DNA of 8,183 nt, taken from positions 1-8,183 of the forward strand of contig CAZKUN010000342.1 in assembly GCA_964555935.1 (NCBI GenBank), written 5' to 3'. The notes beneath the pieces were generated by a model. It worked only from the letters and a program-made list of their open reading frames with translations, was not told where the DNA came from and searched no databases. A program made the position numbers and the translations under genes. Positions 1 through 6,052 of the stretch are shown piece by piece. Position 1 is the first letter of the stretch; every line of letters starts with the position of its first letter. The stretch comes from CAZKUN01 sp964555935. GTDB lineage: Bacteria > Armatimonadota > Zipacnadia > Zipacnadales > VGFC01.

Positions 1-161
1 ACAACGGGCAACTGGTTTCGCTCCCTGGAGCGTGGACGAGTGTCTGCGCGCCGGATCCGGTGGTGGTGTTGTCGGCGGGCCAGAGCGCGTTTCGGGTACA
101 GGACCTGATGGACCTCGCCCGGCTGATCGAGGAGCTTAAGCAAGGAGGTGATAAGCGATGA
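1..161 (+). CDS. DUF5372-like small protein, C-terminal part
   Basis: An open frame enters from the left edge (first full codon at base 3) and ends at TGA 159-161, giving 52 residues. The visible sequence has the pattern LVSLPGAWTSVCAPDPVVV, then SAGQSAFRVQDLMDLARLIEEL, with a final helix rich in Leu and Glu. The SLPxxWT...APDPxVV...AGxSxFR pattern matches what I remember of DUF5372 proteins, small proteins of unknown function often found beside serine recombinases with an HTH partner. Its position as first gene of this module fits that memory. Function is unknown. A role as recombination accessory factor, for example directionality factor or DNA-binding helper, is only inference. The start codon and N-terminus lie outside the window. 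Confidence 0.6.
   Translation, partial: NGQLVSLPGAWTSVCAPDPVVVLSAGQSAFRVQDLMDLARLIEELKQGGDKR
142..152 (+). promoter_or_regulatory. Perfect extended Shine-Dalgarno site
   Basis: AAGGAGGTGAT is complementary over all 11 bases to the usual 3' end of 16S rRNA. It lies 5 bases before ATG 158, which overlaps the TGA of the upstream gene. By itself it would be a very strong translation start. However, the recognisable HTH gene begins only at 378 in another frame, so what this site now serves is unclear. Confidence 0.6.
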
Positions 162-377
162 CTTCGCCACACACCTTCAGGATGTGTAAAGCCAACCGCG
201 CCACAATCGTAAGCTATATCATGTCGTATGTGTCTTCGCATAATACTACTTTAGGCTCACTTAGCAGTGTTTTAGGAGCCTTGGCGGGTGGTAAGATGCA
301 TAATTATTATCTTGACACATCATACCTCCGGGCCATAATGGGCTTGACGGCGATGCCGACCGGCACGGGAGGCCATC
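162..377 (+). other. A+T-rich spacer between first and second module genes
   Basis: This 216-base stretch is clearly richer in A+T than its surroundings, especially 190-320. It holds a hairpin at 169-187 (ACACACC, loop TTCA, GG, bulged A, TGTGT) just after the stop codon of the first gene. It also has three copies of CATAAT (239-244, 299-304, 334-339), two TTTAGG copies (250-255, 271-276) and a promoter-like pair. The frame opened by ATG 158 has no stop through the whole stretch, but its translation resembles nothing I recognise. It may be a regulatory leader, a small insertion or a recombination site. The sequence does not decide between these. Confidence 0.5.
312..339 (+). promoter_or_regulatory. 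Predicted sigma-70-type promoter for the HTH-recombinase genes
   Basis: A consensus -35 box TTGACA (312-317) is followed after 16 bases by CATAAT (334-339), five of six matches to the -10 consensus. Transcription would start near 345-348, giving a leader of about 30 bases before ATG 378. Placed in the A+T-rich spacer, it would express the HTH protein, the small protein and the recombinase separately from the first gene. This is pattern recognition only. Confidence 0.5.
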
Positions 378-842
378 ATGGAAGAGTCCCAGGACGCGAA
401 AGCACAGGCACTCCGATCGCACGGCGCCCTCAATCATCGATTTCAGGAGGTGACCGACGAGCTGTTTGCGGCGAGCGATTTCTTCGATCCGCACGACATG
501 GTGCAGGTGAAGTACGAGATGCTGCGACGCGTCCGGGTGGACGGCTGGTCGATCACGGAGGCATCGGCGGCTGTCGGGCTTTCACGTGTGGCCTTCTACG
601 AAGCCCAGCAAGCCTTCGAGCGAGACGGTATGACAGGCCTCCTGCCGAAGCAACGCGGTCCGAAGAGCGCTTTCAAGCTGACGGAGCCGATCATGGCCTT
701 CATNNNNNNNNNNCAGCAGCGGCGAGACCGGACGCTCCGCATGCCGGCATTGGTGGCGATGGTCGAGGAGCGGTTCGGTCTCTCGGTGCATCCCAGGAGC
801 ATCGAGCGCGCTCTGTCTCGGCGGCAAAAAGGGGGCGCTTGA
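378..842 (+). CDS. Helix-turn-helix accessory protein of the recombinase module
   Basis: A 154-residue protein, four of which are unknown because of an N run at 704-713. Residues about 44-82 form a helix-turn-helix of the transposase/Fis-like type (YEMLRRVRVDGWSITEASAA, then VGLSR, then a recognition helix). Residues about 120-148 hold a second conserved segment with the motif HPRSIERAL. The family is expected to bind DNA, perhaps recruiting the recombinase or repressing the module. That role is inferred from the domain and the neighbours. Start ATG 378 is chosen because GGGAGG (367-372) lies 5 bases upstream and a promoter precedes it. The frame continues unchanged across the N run and keeps family-like sequence on both sides, so the real gap is probably congruent with ten bases. 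The stop TGA overlaps a possible TTG start of the next gene. Confidence 0.75.
   Translation: MEESQDAKAQALRSHGALNHRFQEVTDELFAASDFFDPHDMVQVKYEMLRRVRVDGWSITEASAAVGLSRVAFYEAQQAFERDGMTGLLPKQRGPKSAFKLTEPIMAFXXXXQQRRDRTLRMPALVAMVEERFGLSVHPRSIERALSRRQKGGA
704..713. other. Assembly gap of ten Ns
   Basis: A run of exactly ten N bases lies inside the HTH gene, between a segment ending in Met-Ala-Phe and one beginning Gln-Gln-Arg-Arg. An identical-length run occurs at 3366-3375, which suggests a fixed scaffolding placeholder rather than a measured length. Confidence 0.9.
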
Positions 843-1129
843 CCCCGGCGGGCAGCAAAGCGTGCGGGATGACAGCCTACGAGGACCTCCGCCGGGAAGT
901 GCTGTCAGGCGAGACGCTGGGCAGCGGCAGTTGGGGGCTGGCGTTGGTCATCCATCGTGGAGTGGCGGCATGGCTTCATGCGCTGACTCGTCGAGAAGAA
1001 GACCAGCCCCCCTGTGCCCAACCGCGAATTCGACAGGTCGACCGTCCCCCGCCGGTACGGATGGGCGCTCAAATGACCATGCTCCTGGCCGGCATGATCC
1101 TCGCGGGTCGGCGGGAGGCGCGCGCATGA
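839..1129 (+). CDS. Small conserved-looking protein between HTH and recombinase genes
   Basis: This frame differs from both neighbours and encodes 96 residues from TTG 839, or 86 from ATG 869. The ATG version begins MTAYEDLRREVLSGE, then GWGLALV-like hydrophobic sequence, HRGVAAWLHAL, a Pro/Arg-rich middle and a C-terminal helix MTMLLAGMILAGRREARA. TTG 839 overlaps the HTH stop as TTGA and follows AAAAAGGGGG (826-835), so it is preferred, though the spacing is short. ATG 869 has only a poor ribosome site. The TGA at 1127-1129 overlaps the recombinase ATG at 1126. That overlap, together with protein-like alternation of hydrophobic and charged residues, supports a real gene. I recall similar unnamed proteins in this position in related modules, unchecked. 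No known domain is recognised; a recombinase partner is a guess. Confidence 0.6.
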   Translation: MTPAGSKACGMTAYEDLRREVLSGETLGSGSWGLALVIHRGVAAWLHALTRREEDQPPCAQPRIRQVDRPPPVRMGAQMTMLLAGMILAGRREARA

Positions 1130-3219
1130 GCTCCCACACTCACCAGAAAGTCAGCGCCGACCATCTCAAGCGAGACGCTTATCTCTACGTCCGCCAGTCG
1201 AGTCTCCGTCAAGTCGTGGAGAATACGGAGAGCACGAAACGCCAGTATGCGCTGAAGCAGCGGGCCGTCGCCTTGGGCTGGCCCCAGAATCGGGTCATCG
1301 TCATCGACAGTGATCTAGGGCAGTCGGGCGCTTCGACGGTGGACCGCGAAGGCTTCCGCAAGCTGGTGGCCGAAGTCGGCATGGGACGGGCGGGCATCGT
1401 CTTAGGCCTGGAAGTATCTCGCCTCGCTCGCAACTGCACCGATTGGCATCGCCTGCTGGAGATCTGCGCGCTGAGCGATACGCTGATCCTGGACGAAGAC
1501 GGTCTGTCCGATCCCGCCGACTTCAACGACCGGCTGTTGCTGGGACTCAAAGGTACCATGAGCGAAGCGGAGTTGCATCTACTGCGCGCCCGGCTCCAAG
1601 GCGGCCTTCGTAACAAGGCCCGGCGCGGTGAACTGCGGATGCCCCTGCCGATCGGTCTTGTCTACGATCCACAAGACCGCGTGGTGCTGGATCCGGATCG
1701 CCAGATCCAGCAGGCGATCCGCGCTTTCTTCGCCGCCTACGGGCGCGTCGGTTCCGCGTCAGGCGTCGTGCGTCACTTCGGCGAGCAAGGCCTGCTCTTC
1801 CCACGTCGCTTACGGGGCGAACTCCGCAAAGGAGAGGTGGTCTGGGGGCCGCTCACTCATTGCCGAGCGCTGCAGGTATTGCACAACCCGCGCTATGCCG
1901 GGGCCTACGCTTTCGGCCGAACGCGAGTACGCAAGACGGGTGAAGGCCGCATCAGCTGTCAGAAGCTCCCTCAGGAAGAATGGCACACGCTGATCCCCTC
2001 AGCCCATCCGGGCTACATCACGTGGGAGCAATTCCAAGAGCATCAGCGGCGCTTGCGCGCCTACGCGCAGGCCCGCGGTTTGGATCGCCGGAAAAGCCCG
2101 CCCGGCGAGGGGCCGGCTTTGCTCCAGGGCTTGGTCATGTGCGGCGTCTGCGGTCAGCGCATGACGATACGCCACCATAGTCGTAGAGGCTCTCTGCAAC
2201 CCAACTACGTCTGCCAGCGAGAGGGCATTCAGCGATCCCAGCGGATCTGCCAGGATATCTCTGGGCACGGCATCGATACAGCGGTCGGTGAGCTGATGCT
2301 GAAGATGGTCCAGCCGGAAGCGCTCGAACTCGCCTGGGCCGTGCAGCAGGAAGTGAAGTCACGCATTGAGGAGGCGGATGCACTCCGGCGCCAGCAGGTG
2401 GAACGCGCACGCTATGAGGCCGAAGTCGCACAGCATCGCTTCATGAAGGTCGACCCCAACCACCGTCTTGTCGCCGACAAACTCGAAGCCGACTGGAACG
2501 CCAAGCTCAGGGACCTCGCCCAAGCCCAGGAGGAGTATGAGCAGCAACGCCAAGCCGACGAGGCCCTCTTCGATGAGAAGACCAAAAGTAAGGTCATGTC
2601 TTTGGCCGCCGACTTCCCAAAGCTCTGGTCCGATCCGGACACCTCCCATCGGGAGCGCAAGCGCATGGTGCGCCTACTCATCGAAGACGTGACGCTCATC
2701 AAAGGGGACCAAATCACGGCCCATGCCCGCTTCAAGGGCGGAGCCACCCAAACGCTCAGGCTTCCCAGGCCGCTGCCCGCAAGCAAAGCTCGGAAGACCC
2801 GCCCCGAAGTCGTCGCCGCCGTCGACCAATTGCTGGAGACCCACACCGAAGCGGACACCGCAATGGAACTCAACCGACGCGGCTATCGCTCCGGAACGGG
2901 CAGCAAGTTTACGGTACGGGCCATCGAACGCATCCGTCGGACATACGGCATCAAAACACGATACGACCGCCTACGCCAGAGGGGGATGCTAACGCTGGAC
3001 GAAATGACCGAGAAGCTGAGCGTCTGCACCGACACCGTCAAGATCTGGAGAGATCACGGCCTGCTCCAAGCCTACCCGTACAACAGCCGGGGCGAATGTC
3101 TCTATGAAGCGCCCGGCGACAATCCACCAGCCAAGGCCCAGGGCCAGAAGCTGTGCGAGAGACGACAACTACCCGAGGTCATGCCAGATCGTACCCATGA
3201 GGTGCATCATGAAGCATAG
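1126..3219 (+). CDS. Large serine recombinase (resolvase/recombinase/zinc ribbon)
   Basis: A 697-residue protein, full length for large serine integrases or transposases. Residues 17-165 form the resolvase catalytic domain with the Y-x-R-x-S motif; Ser25 in YVRQSS is the predicted nucleophile, and EVSRLARN (96-103) carries conserved Arg residues. Residues about 170-285 fit the Recombinase domain, with NPRYAGAYAFGR near its end. A zinc ribbon follows (C339-x2-C342-x20-C363-x11-C375), then a charged coiled-coil stretch about 400-480. Two C-terminal segments, about 564-609 and 620-647, look like HTH units, the last MerR-like (TLDEMTEKLSV...TVKIWRDHGLL). The protein ends in THEVHHEA, matching the C-terminal style I remember for this family. 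ATG 1126 is preferred over upstream ORF extension because it overlaps the preceding stop as ATGA and homology-like sequence starts just after it. It probably cuts and rejoins DNA at attachment sites bordering this module. Confidence 0.9.
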   Translation: MSSHTHQKVSADHLKRDAYLYVRQSSLRQVVENTESTKRQYALKQRAVALGWPQNRVIVIDSDLGQSGASTVDREGFRKLVAEVGMGRAGIVLGLEVSRLARNCTDWHRLLEICALSDTLILDEDGLSDPADFNDRLLLGLKGTMSEAELHLLRARLQGGLRNKARRGELRMPLPIGLVYDPQDRVVLDPDRQIQQAIRAFFAAYGRVGSASGVVRHFGEQGLLFPRRLRGELRKGEVVWGPLTHCRALQVLHNPRYAGAYAFGRTRVRKTGEGRISCQKLPQEEWHTLIPSAHPGYITWEQFQEHQRRLRAYAQARGLDRRKSPPGEGPALLQGLVMCGVCGQRMTIRHHSRRGSLQPNYVCQREGIQRSQRICQDISGHGIDTAVGELMLKMVQPEALELAWAVQQEVKSRIEEADALRRQQVERARYEAEVAQHRFMKVDPNHRLVADKLEADWNAKLRDLAQAQEEYEQQRQADEALFDEKTKSKVMSLAADFPKLWSDPDTSHRERKRMVRLLIEDVTLIKGDQITAHARFKGGATQTLRLPRPLPASKARKTRPEVVAAVDQLLETHTEADTAMELNRRGYRSGTGSKFTVRAIERIRRTYGIKTRYDRLRQRGMLTLDEMTEKLSVCTDTVKIWRDHGLLQAYPYNSRGECLYEAPGDNPPAKAQGQKLCERRQLPEVMPDRTHEVHHEA

Positions 3220-3462
3220 GCTTTCGCGTTCGGCGCCTGAAGAGGCGTGTTCAGCGGTCTCACGCCCGTGTGCCTCAGGACGGCGTCGAAGGCCTTGCTG
3301 AAACATGAGTCGTTGTCGTGGATGAAGAGCCGGGGCCTGATCCCCAGCTCATCGCACTCCCAGAGNNNNNNNNNNCTGCATCCATTCGTTGTACGGGGAG
3401 TAGTCGAAGTCCCAGATTTGCCCAAGTTCAGGGACGATGAGTTCCTGGACACTACGAGCCAT
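3207..3462 (-). pseudogene. Truncated integrase-core (rve, DDE) transposase fragment
   Basis: Read on the - strand this encodes IWDFDYSPYNEWMQ, then the N run, then LWECDELGIRPRLFIHDND (second catalytic Asp region), SKAFDAVLRHTGVRPLNTPL and QAPNAKAYA. These match the middle of the rve DDE domain of transposases. In that family the next residue after the NA-x-A-(Y/F)-A motif is the catalytic Glu. Here it is replaced by Ser and a stop contributed by the recombinase module. The first catalytic Asp is also absent, so the fragment is truncated at both ends and cannot be active. The frame shifts by one across the ten-N run, so the true gap is probably a multiple of three (12 would fit the family) rather than ten. 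The upstream limit is uncertain; an ATG at 3460-3462 with AGAAGGG before it is probably fortuitous. Confidence 0.75.
3366..3375. other. Assembly gap of ten Ns
   Basis: Ten Ns lie within the transposase fragment, between NEWMQ and LWECDELG on the - strand. The two halves are in different frames if the gap is taken as ten bases, so its length is not literal. Confidence 0.9.
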
Positions 3463-3578
3463 TGGCCCTTCTGCAGGCCGCCCACACGCAGGCCTTTCGG
3501 GCGGACGGACCGAACCTGGCCCAACGCGTGCGCTCAAGAACGGCCGACGGGCGCGCCACCATTGAGAGTGAGCGACAC

Positions 3579-5663
3579 ATGAACTACCTCCTGGGCGCCG
3601 TTCTGTTCCTGTTGATGACATCGCTGACCGCAAGTGCACAGGACCCCATCTACGTATACGTGAGCGTCGGCGACAACCAGTGGGTGAGTGACTGGCCACC
3701 CATTGACAGCCCCGCCACCGTCGACGGGCTCTTCGATTGGCTTTCCGACACGCACAGCGCCCAGCGCGTCTACTGGCGCGGCGAGCAGGACCGGCGATGG
3801 CTGCGCTCTCACCGGTTCCGGCGAGAGACCATGCTGTATTACGACTGGTGGACAAACTGGATCCGGCATCTCACCGATGAGGTCCGAACGGACGAACTGG
3901 CGGTCGATGCGGCGCGACGCCGGGGAATGCAGATCTACGTGTTCGACAGCCTCTTCGACCATGGATCTCCCGGGGACGTGGGCGGGTGCGGCAGGTTCCC
4001 CTATGCGAGCGAGGACAGGCTGCGGATCAAGCACCCGAAGTGGCGCCCCGTGGACCGCTGGGGGGAACGCACCTGCGCCGGCCCCATCGAGTTCTGCTAC
4101 CCGAAGGCAAGGCGAGCGCTGGTCGACGAGTACGTCAGGGGCGTTGTGGAGCACGACTATGACGGGCTGTGCTTCTACACCTACGTGGAGAACATGGCCG
4201 TTCGCTACGCGGACGAGTTTGGCTTCAACGCGCCCATCGTCGCGGAGTTCAAGCGTCGTCATGGCGTCGACATCCGCACTCAGCCCTTCGACCGTGAGGC
4301 CTGGCACCGGCTGCGGGGGGAGTACCTGACGCAGTTCATCCGAGAGCTCCACGCGTCTCTCGCGGCTGAGGGGAAGAAGCTGTCGGTGACGATCCGCCCG
4401 GATCAGCCCAATGTCCCCCAGCGATGGTTCGGGAACGGCGTGGATCTGCCCGGTGCCGGCATGATCTACATGGACTGGGAGGGGTGGGTGGCTGAGGGGA
4501 TCGTTGATGAGGTCTTCGTGTGGCTCGGACCGGGCGCGCAGGCGCTGCTTGACCGCATCCTGGAGGTGCGCCGCGACAACCCGGTTGAGGTGGTCACATA
4601 CTCAAGCTCGCCTCAGCACGACGATTGGGCACCGTATCGCGAGCGAGGAGTGGGCATCTGCTCCGTCGCCGCGCCCGGATACGGCATCGACCCGTGGGCC
4701 CTCGGGACGACTACGCCGGCGAGTGCCGACAGCCCGGAGTGGCGAATCCGGGCGCAGGCTCTGGTCGACGCTGCGACCGGGGAGCTCGAGCTATCGCCAA
4801 CACAGATCGCGGCCATGGTCCACGACCCGCACGTACTCGTGCGCCGTGAGGCCTTGCGAGCCTTGGCGGCAACGGGCGCGACGGCCCATGTAGGCGTGTT
4901 GGAGTCAGCGCTGACGGACGCCGAGTCCAGCGTACGCATTGCCGCGGCGAGTGCACTCGCTGAAGTCAACGGCCCGACTACGCCCCGCCACATCCTCGAT
5001 GCGCTGGAGCGTGACGCCCGCTTCCAGATGAAAGAAGCGTGCCTCGCAGCCCTGTCGGCGCTCGGTGCCCAGGCGCTGCCGCAGGTGCTCGAGGGCCTTG
5101 CCTGCGACGAGGTCGCGGTTCGCGAAGTGGCCGTCCGGACACTGGCCGCGATTGGCGGAGACGCGGCCCGGGAGCCGCTCCTGTCCGCCCTGCGCGATCC
5201 GGCTGAGGGGGTGCGATACTGGGCGGCCAATGGCATGGGGAGTGTCAAGGTCGAGGCCTCGGGACCAGCGCTGCTCGATACGCTCGATGACGAGAGCGCC
5301 GCCGTCCGTACGGCGGCCGTGCAGACGCTCGGAGCCGTCGCCGAGGCGCTGGAGCCCGGTGTGCAGGACGAGGCTCTGGCGGCGCTCGAGACGATGTTCC
5401 GCGAATACGGGGACAGATCAACTCGCGCCGACCGAAGCTGGGGGTGGCGCGCGGTCGGGAACGCGATGCTGGCCTTCGGGCCGCGCGGACGCCAGACGCT
5501 GGAAGCGATGCGACTCCAGAGCGATGACCGTTGGCTGGCGTGGATCGCCTATGAGGTAGTGCACGTACCCCAGGGCCCGCATGCGGTCCATCTCTGCGCC
5601 GAGGAAGAGGCCGTGGCCGCCCGTACCTCCTTCGCCCCGCCCTTCCCGGGCACGCGACGATGA
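3579..5663 (+). CDS. Exported glycosidase-like TIM-barrel protein with HEAT repeats
   Basis: A 694-residue protein. Residues 1-20 (MNYLLGAVLFLLMTSLTASA) form a Sec signal peptide, probably cut before Gln21. Residues about 22-390 resemble the glycosyl-hydrolase-like family 10 (GHL10) TIM barrel, with strands such as VYWRGEQDRRW, MQIYVFDSLFDHG, EHDYDGLCFYTYVEN (191-205), KLSVTIRPDQP and EVFVWLG. Residues about 405-670 hold HEAT/PBS-lyase-type helical repeats (VRREALRALAATGA, VRIAAASALAEV, VREVAVRTLAAIGGDAA, VRYWAANGMGSV, VRTAAVQTLGAVAEA), normally protein-interaction scaffolds. It likely acts outside the cytoplasm on a glycan or as a sugar-binding partner; substrate unknown. ATG 3579 is chosen because the signal peptide starts there; the frame extends upstream to 3462 without signal-like sequence, and the ribosome site is weak. 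It sits downstream of a transposase remnant and converges on a related barrel gene. At the position where its neighbour has Glu and Asp, it has Cys and Tyr. Confidence 0.75.
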   Translation: MNYLLGAVLFLLMTSLTASAQDPIYVYVSVGDNQWVSDWPPIDSPATVDGLFDWLSDTHSAQRVYWRGEQDRRWLRSHRFRRETMLYYDWWTNWIRHLTDEVRTDELAVDAARRRGMQIYVFDSLFDHGSPGDVGGCGRFPYASEDRLRIKHPKWRPVDRWGERTCAGPIEFCYPKARRALVDEYVRGVVEHDYDGLCFYTYVENMAVRYADEFGFNAPIVAEFKRRHGVDIRTQPFDREAWHRLRGEYLTQFIRELHASLAAEGKKLSVTIRPDQPNVPQRWFGNGVDLPGAGMIYMDWEGWVAEGIVDEVFVWLGPGAQALLDRILEVRRDNPVEVVTYSSSPQHDDWAPYRERGVGICSVAAPGYGIDPWALGTTTPASADSPEWRIRAQALVDAATGELELSPTQIAAMVHDPHVLVRREALRALAATGATAHVGVLESALTDAESSVRIAAASALAEVNGPTTPRHILDALERDARFQMKEACLAALSALGAQALPQVLEGLACDEVAVREVAVRTLAAIGGDAAREPLLSALRDPAEGVRYWAANGMGSVKVEASGPALLDTLDDESAAVRTAAVQTLGAVAEALEPGVQDEALAALETMFREYGDRSTRADRSWGWRAVGNAMLAFGPRGRQTLEAMRLQSDDRWLAWIAYEVVHVPQGPHAVHLCAEEEAVAARTSFAPPFPGTRR

Positions 5664-5768
5664 CGGCCTTATTCGCGAGCGATGGGTGCCCTCAAATTGG
5701 TCCTGCAATAGGTCCTTGAGCTCATCTGGTCGAAGAGGAGCGCGAACAAGCCCACCCGGAGGATGACT

Positions 5769-5840
5769 ATGGCCCCCGCCCTATGGCTGTTGACAATGAC
5801 CGCAGGCGCTGTCGCTCGCAAGAACTCCATCCGGCCCTGA
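5769..5840 (+). CDS. Tiny ORF resembling a lone signal peptide
   Basis: A 23-residue frame, MAPALWLLTMTAGAVARKNS then IRP, starts at ATG 5769 and stops at TGA 5838-5840. GGAGG at 5758-5762 lies 6 bases before the ATG, close to ideal spacing. The sequence looks like a hydrophobic export signal ending in AVA, with nothing after it. It may be the surviving start of a decayed secreted-protein gene, a real micropeptide, or chance. Another in-frame ATG at 5763 abuts the ribosome site and is less likely. Confidence 0.25.
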   Translation: MAPALWLLTMTAGAVARKNSIRP

Positions 5841-5849
5841 ATTCGGGGC

Positions 5850-5936
5850 ATGGCCCGCACCACGGAAGAGCTTCTGGCCCAGCACCTGTCTGGTCGTGAG
5901 CCCGCGGCCTCCGCGCTGGTGTCGCGATTCCGGCCC
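5850..5936 (+). pseudogene. Possible remnant of an ECF sigma factor N-terminus
   Basis: The frame from ATG 5850 begins MARTTEELLAQHLSGREPAA and continues with SALVSRFRP. This resembles the start of extracytoplasmic-function sigma factors, where an EELLxxHLxGxxxAFxxLVxRF pattern leads into region 2. After about residue 29 the resemblance ends, and the other two frames do not recover region 2 or region 4. The open frame itself runs on to 6173, overlapping the end of the convergent gene. The match is short and judged by eye, so it could be chance. Confidence 0.2.
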
Positions 5937-6014
5937 ATCGCGGCATCACCGCGTGTGTCGACGAACCGTCGGGCGTCGCTGGGTCACATGCGACCTAATC
6001 GTGCGTGGGGTGGC

Positions 6015-6052
6015 TCGGATGGAATAAGTCGGATGGACAGGTATCGGTATGG
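6015..6052 (+). repeat. Short direct repeats TCGGATGGA
   Basis: TCGGATGGA occurs at 6015-6023 and again at 6029-6037, with a 5-base spacer. A third, imperfect copy, TCGGTATGG, is at 6044-6052. The period is 14-15 bases. The array lies just past the 3' end of the - strand gene. Function is unknown. Confidence 0.45.

Larger units (their letters stand above)
1..3219 (+). mobile_element. Serine-recombinase mobile module (left end outside window)
   Basis: Four same-strand genes form one compact unit: a DUF5372-like small protein, a helix-turn-helix protein, a small unnamed protein and a large serine recombinase. Three junctions use overlapping stop/start codons (ATGA at 158-161, TTGA at 839-842, ATGA at 1126-1129), which is typical of translationally coupled genes. 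Large serine recombinases catalyse site-specific integration, excision or transposition, so the unit is probably mobile. The right boundary is sharp: within a few bases of the recombinase stop codon the sequence becomes a truncated DDE transposase on the other strand. The left boundary is not visible because the first gene is cut by the window edge. No terminal inverted repeats can be assessed. That these genes travel together in other genomes is from memory and was not searched. Confidence 0.6.

Noticed and set aside
253..281. AGGCTC...GAGCCT inverted repeat as attachment-site arms
   Set aside because: Six bases with a 17-base loop is too short to separate from chance, and the flanks do not extend the symmetry.
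862..1125. N-terminal extension of the recombinase to 862
   Set aside because: The resolvase homology begins right after ATG 1126, which overlaps the preceding stop codon. The extension overlaps the small gene and is Pro/Arg/Ser-rich shadow sequence.
158..1129. A single 323-residue protein from ATG 158
   Set aside because: Its middle part lies in the wrong frame across the recognisable HTH gene. Only the last 86-96 residues look like a protein, so they are reported as a separate small gene.
2412..2873. Antisense frames opposite the recombinase
   Set aside because: They mirror the coding strand and are low-complexity Ser/Arg/Leu sequence without domain features.
3462..3578. Upstream extension of the HEAT-barrel protein
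   Set aside because: A clear Sec signal peptide starts at ATG 3579. An extension would bury it, and the extra sequence resembles nothing.
3534..4352. Antisense 272-residue frame opposite the barrel gene
   Set aside because: It is open only because of the high G+C third positions of the real gene on the + strand, and it has no recognisable motif.
5690..5720. CTCAA...TTGAG as a rho-independent terminator
   Set aside because: The stem is short, the loop is long, and no T-tract follows.
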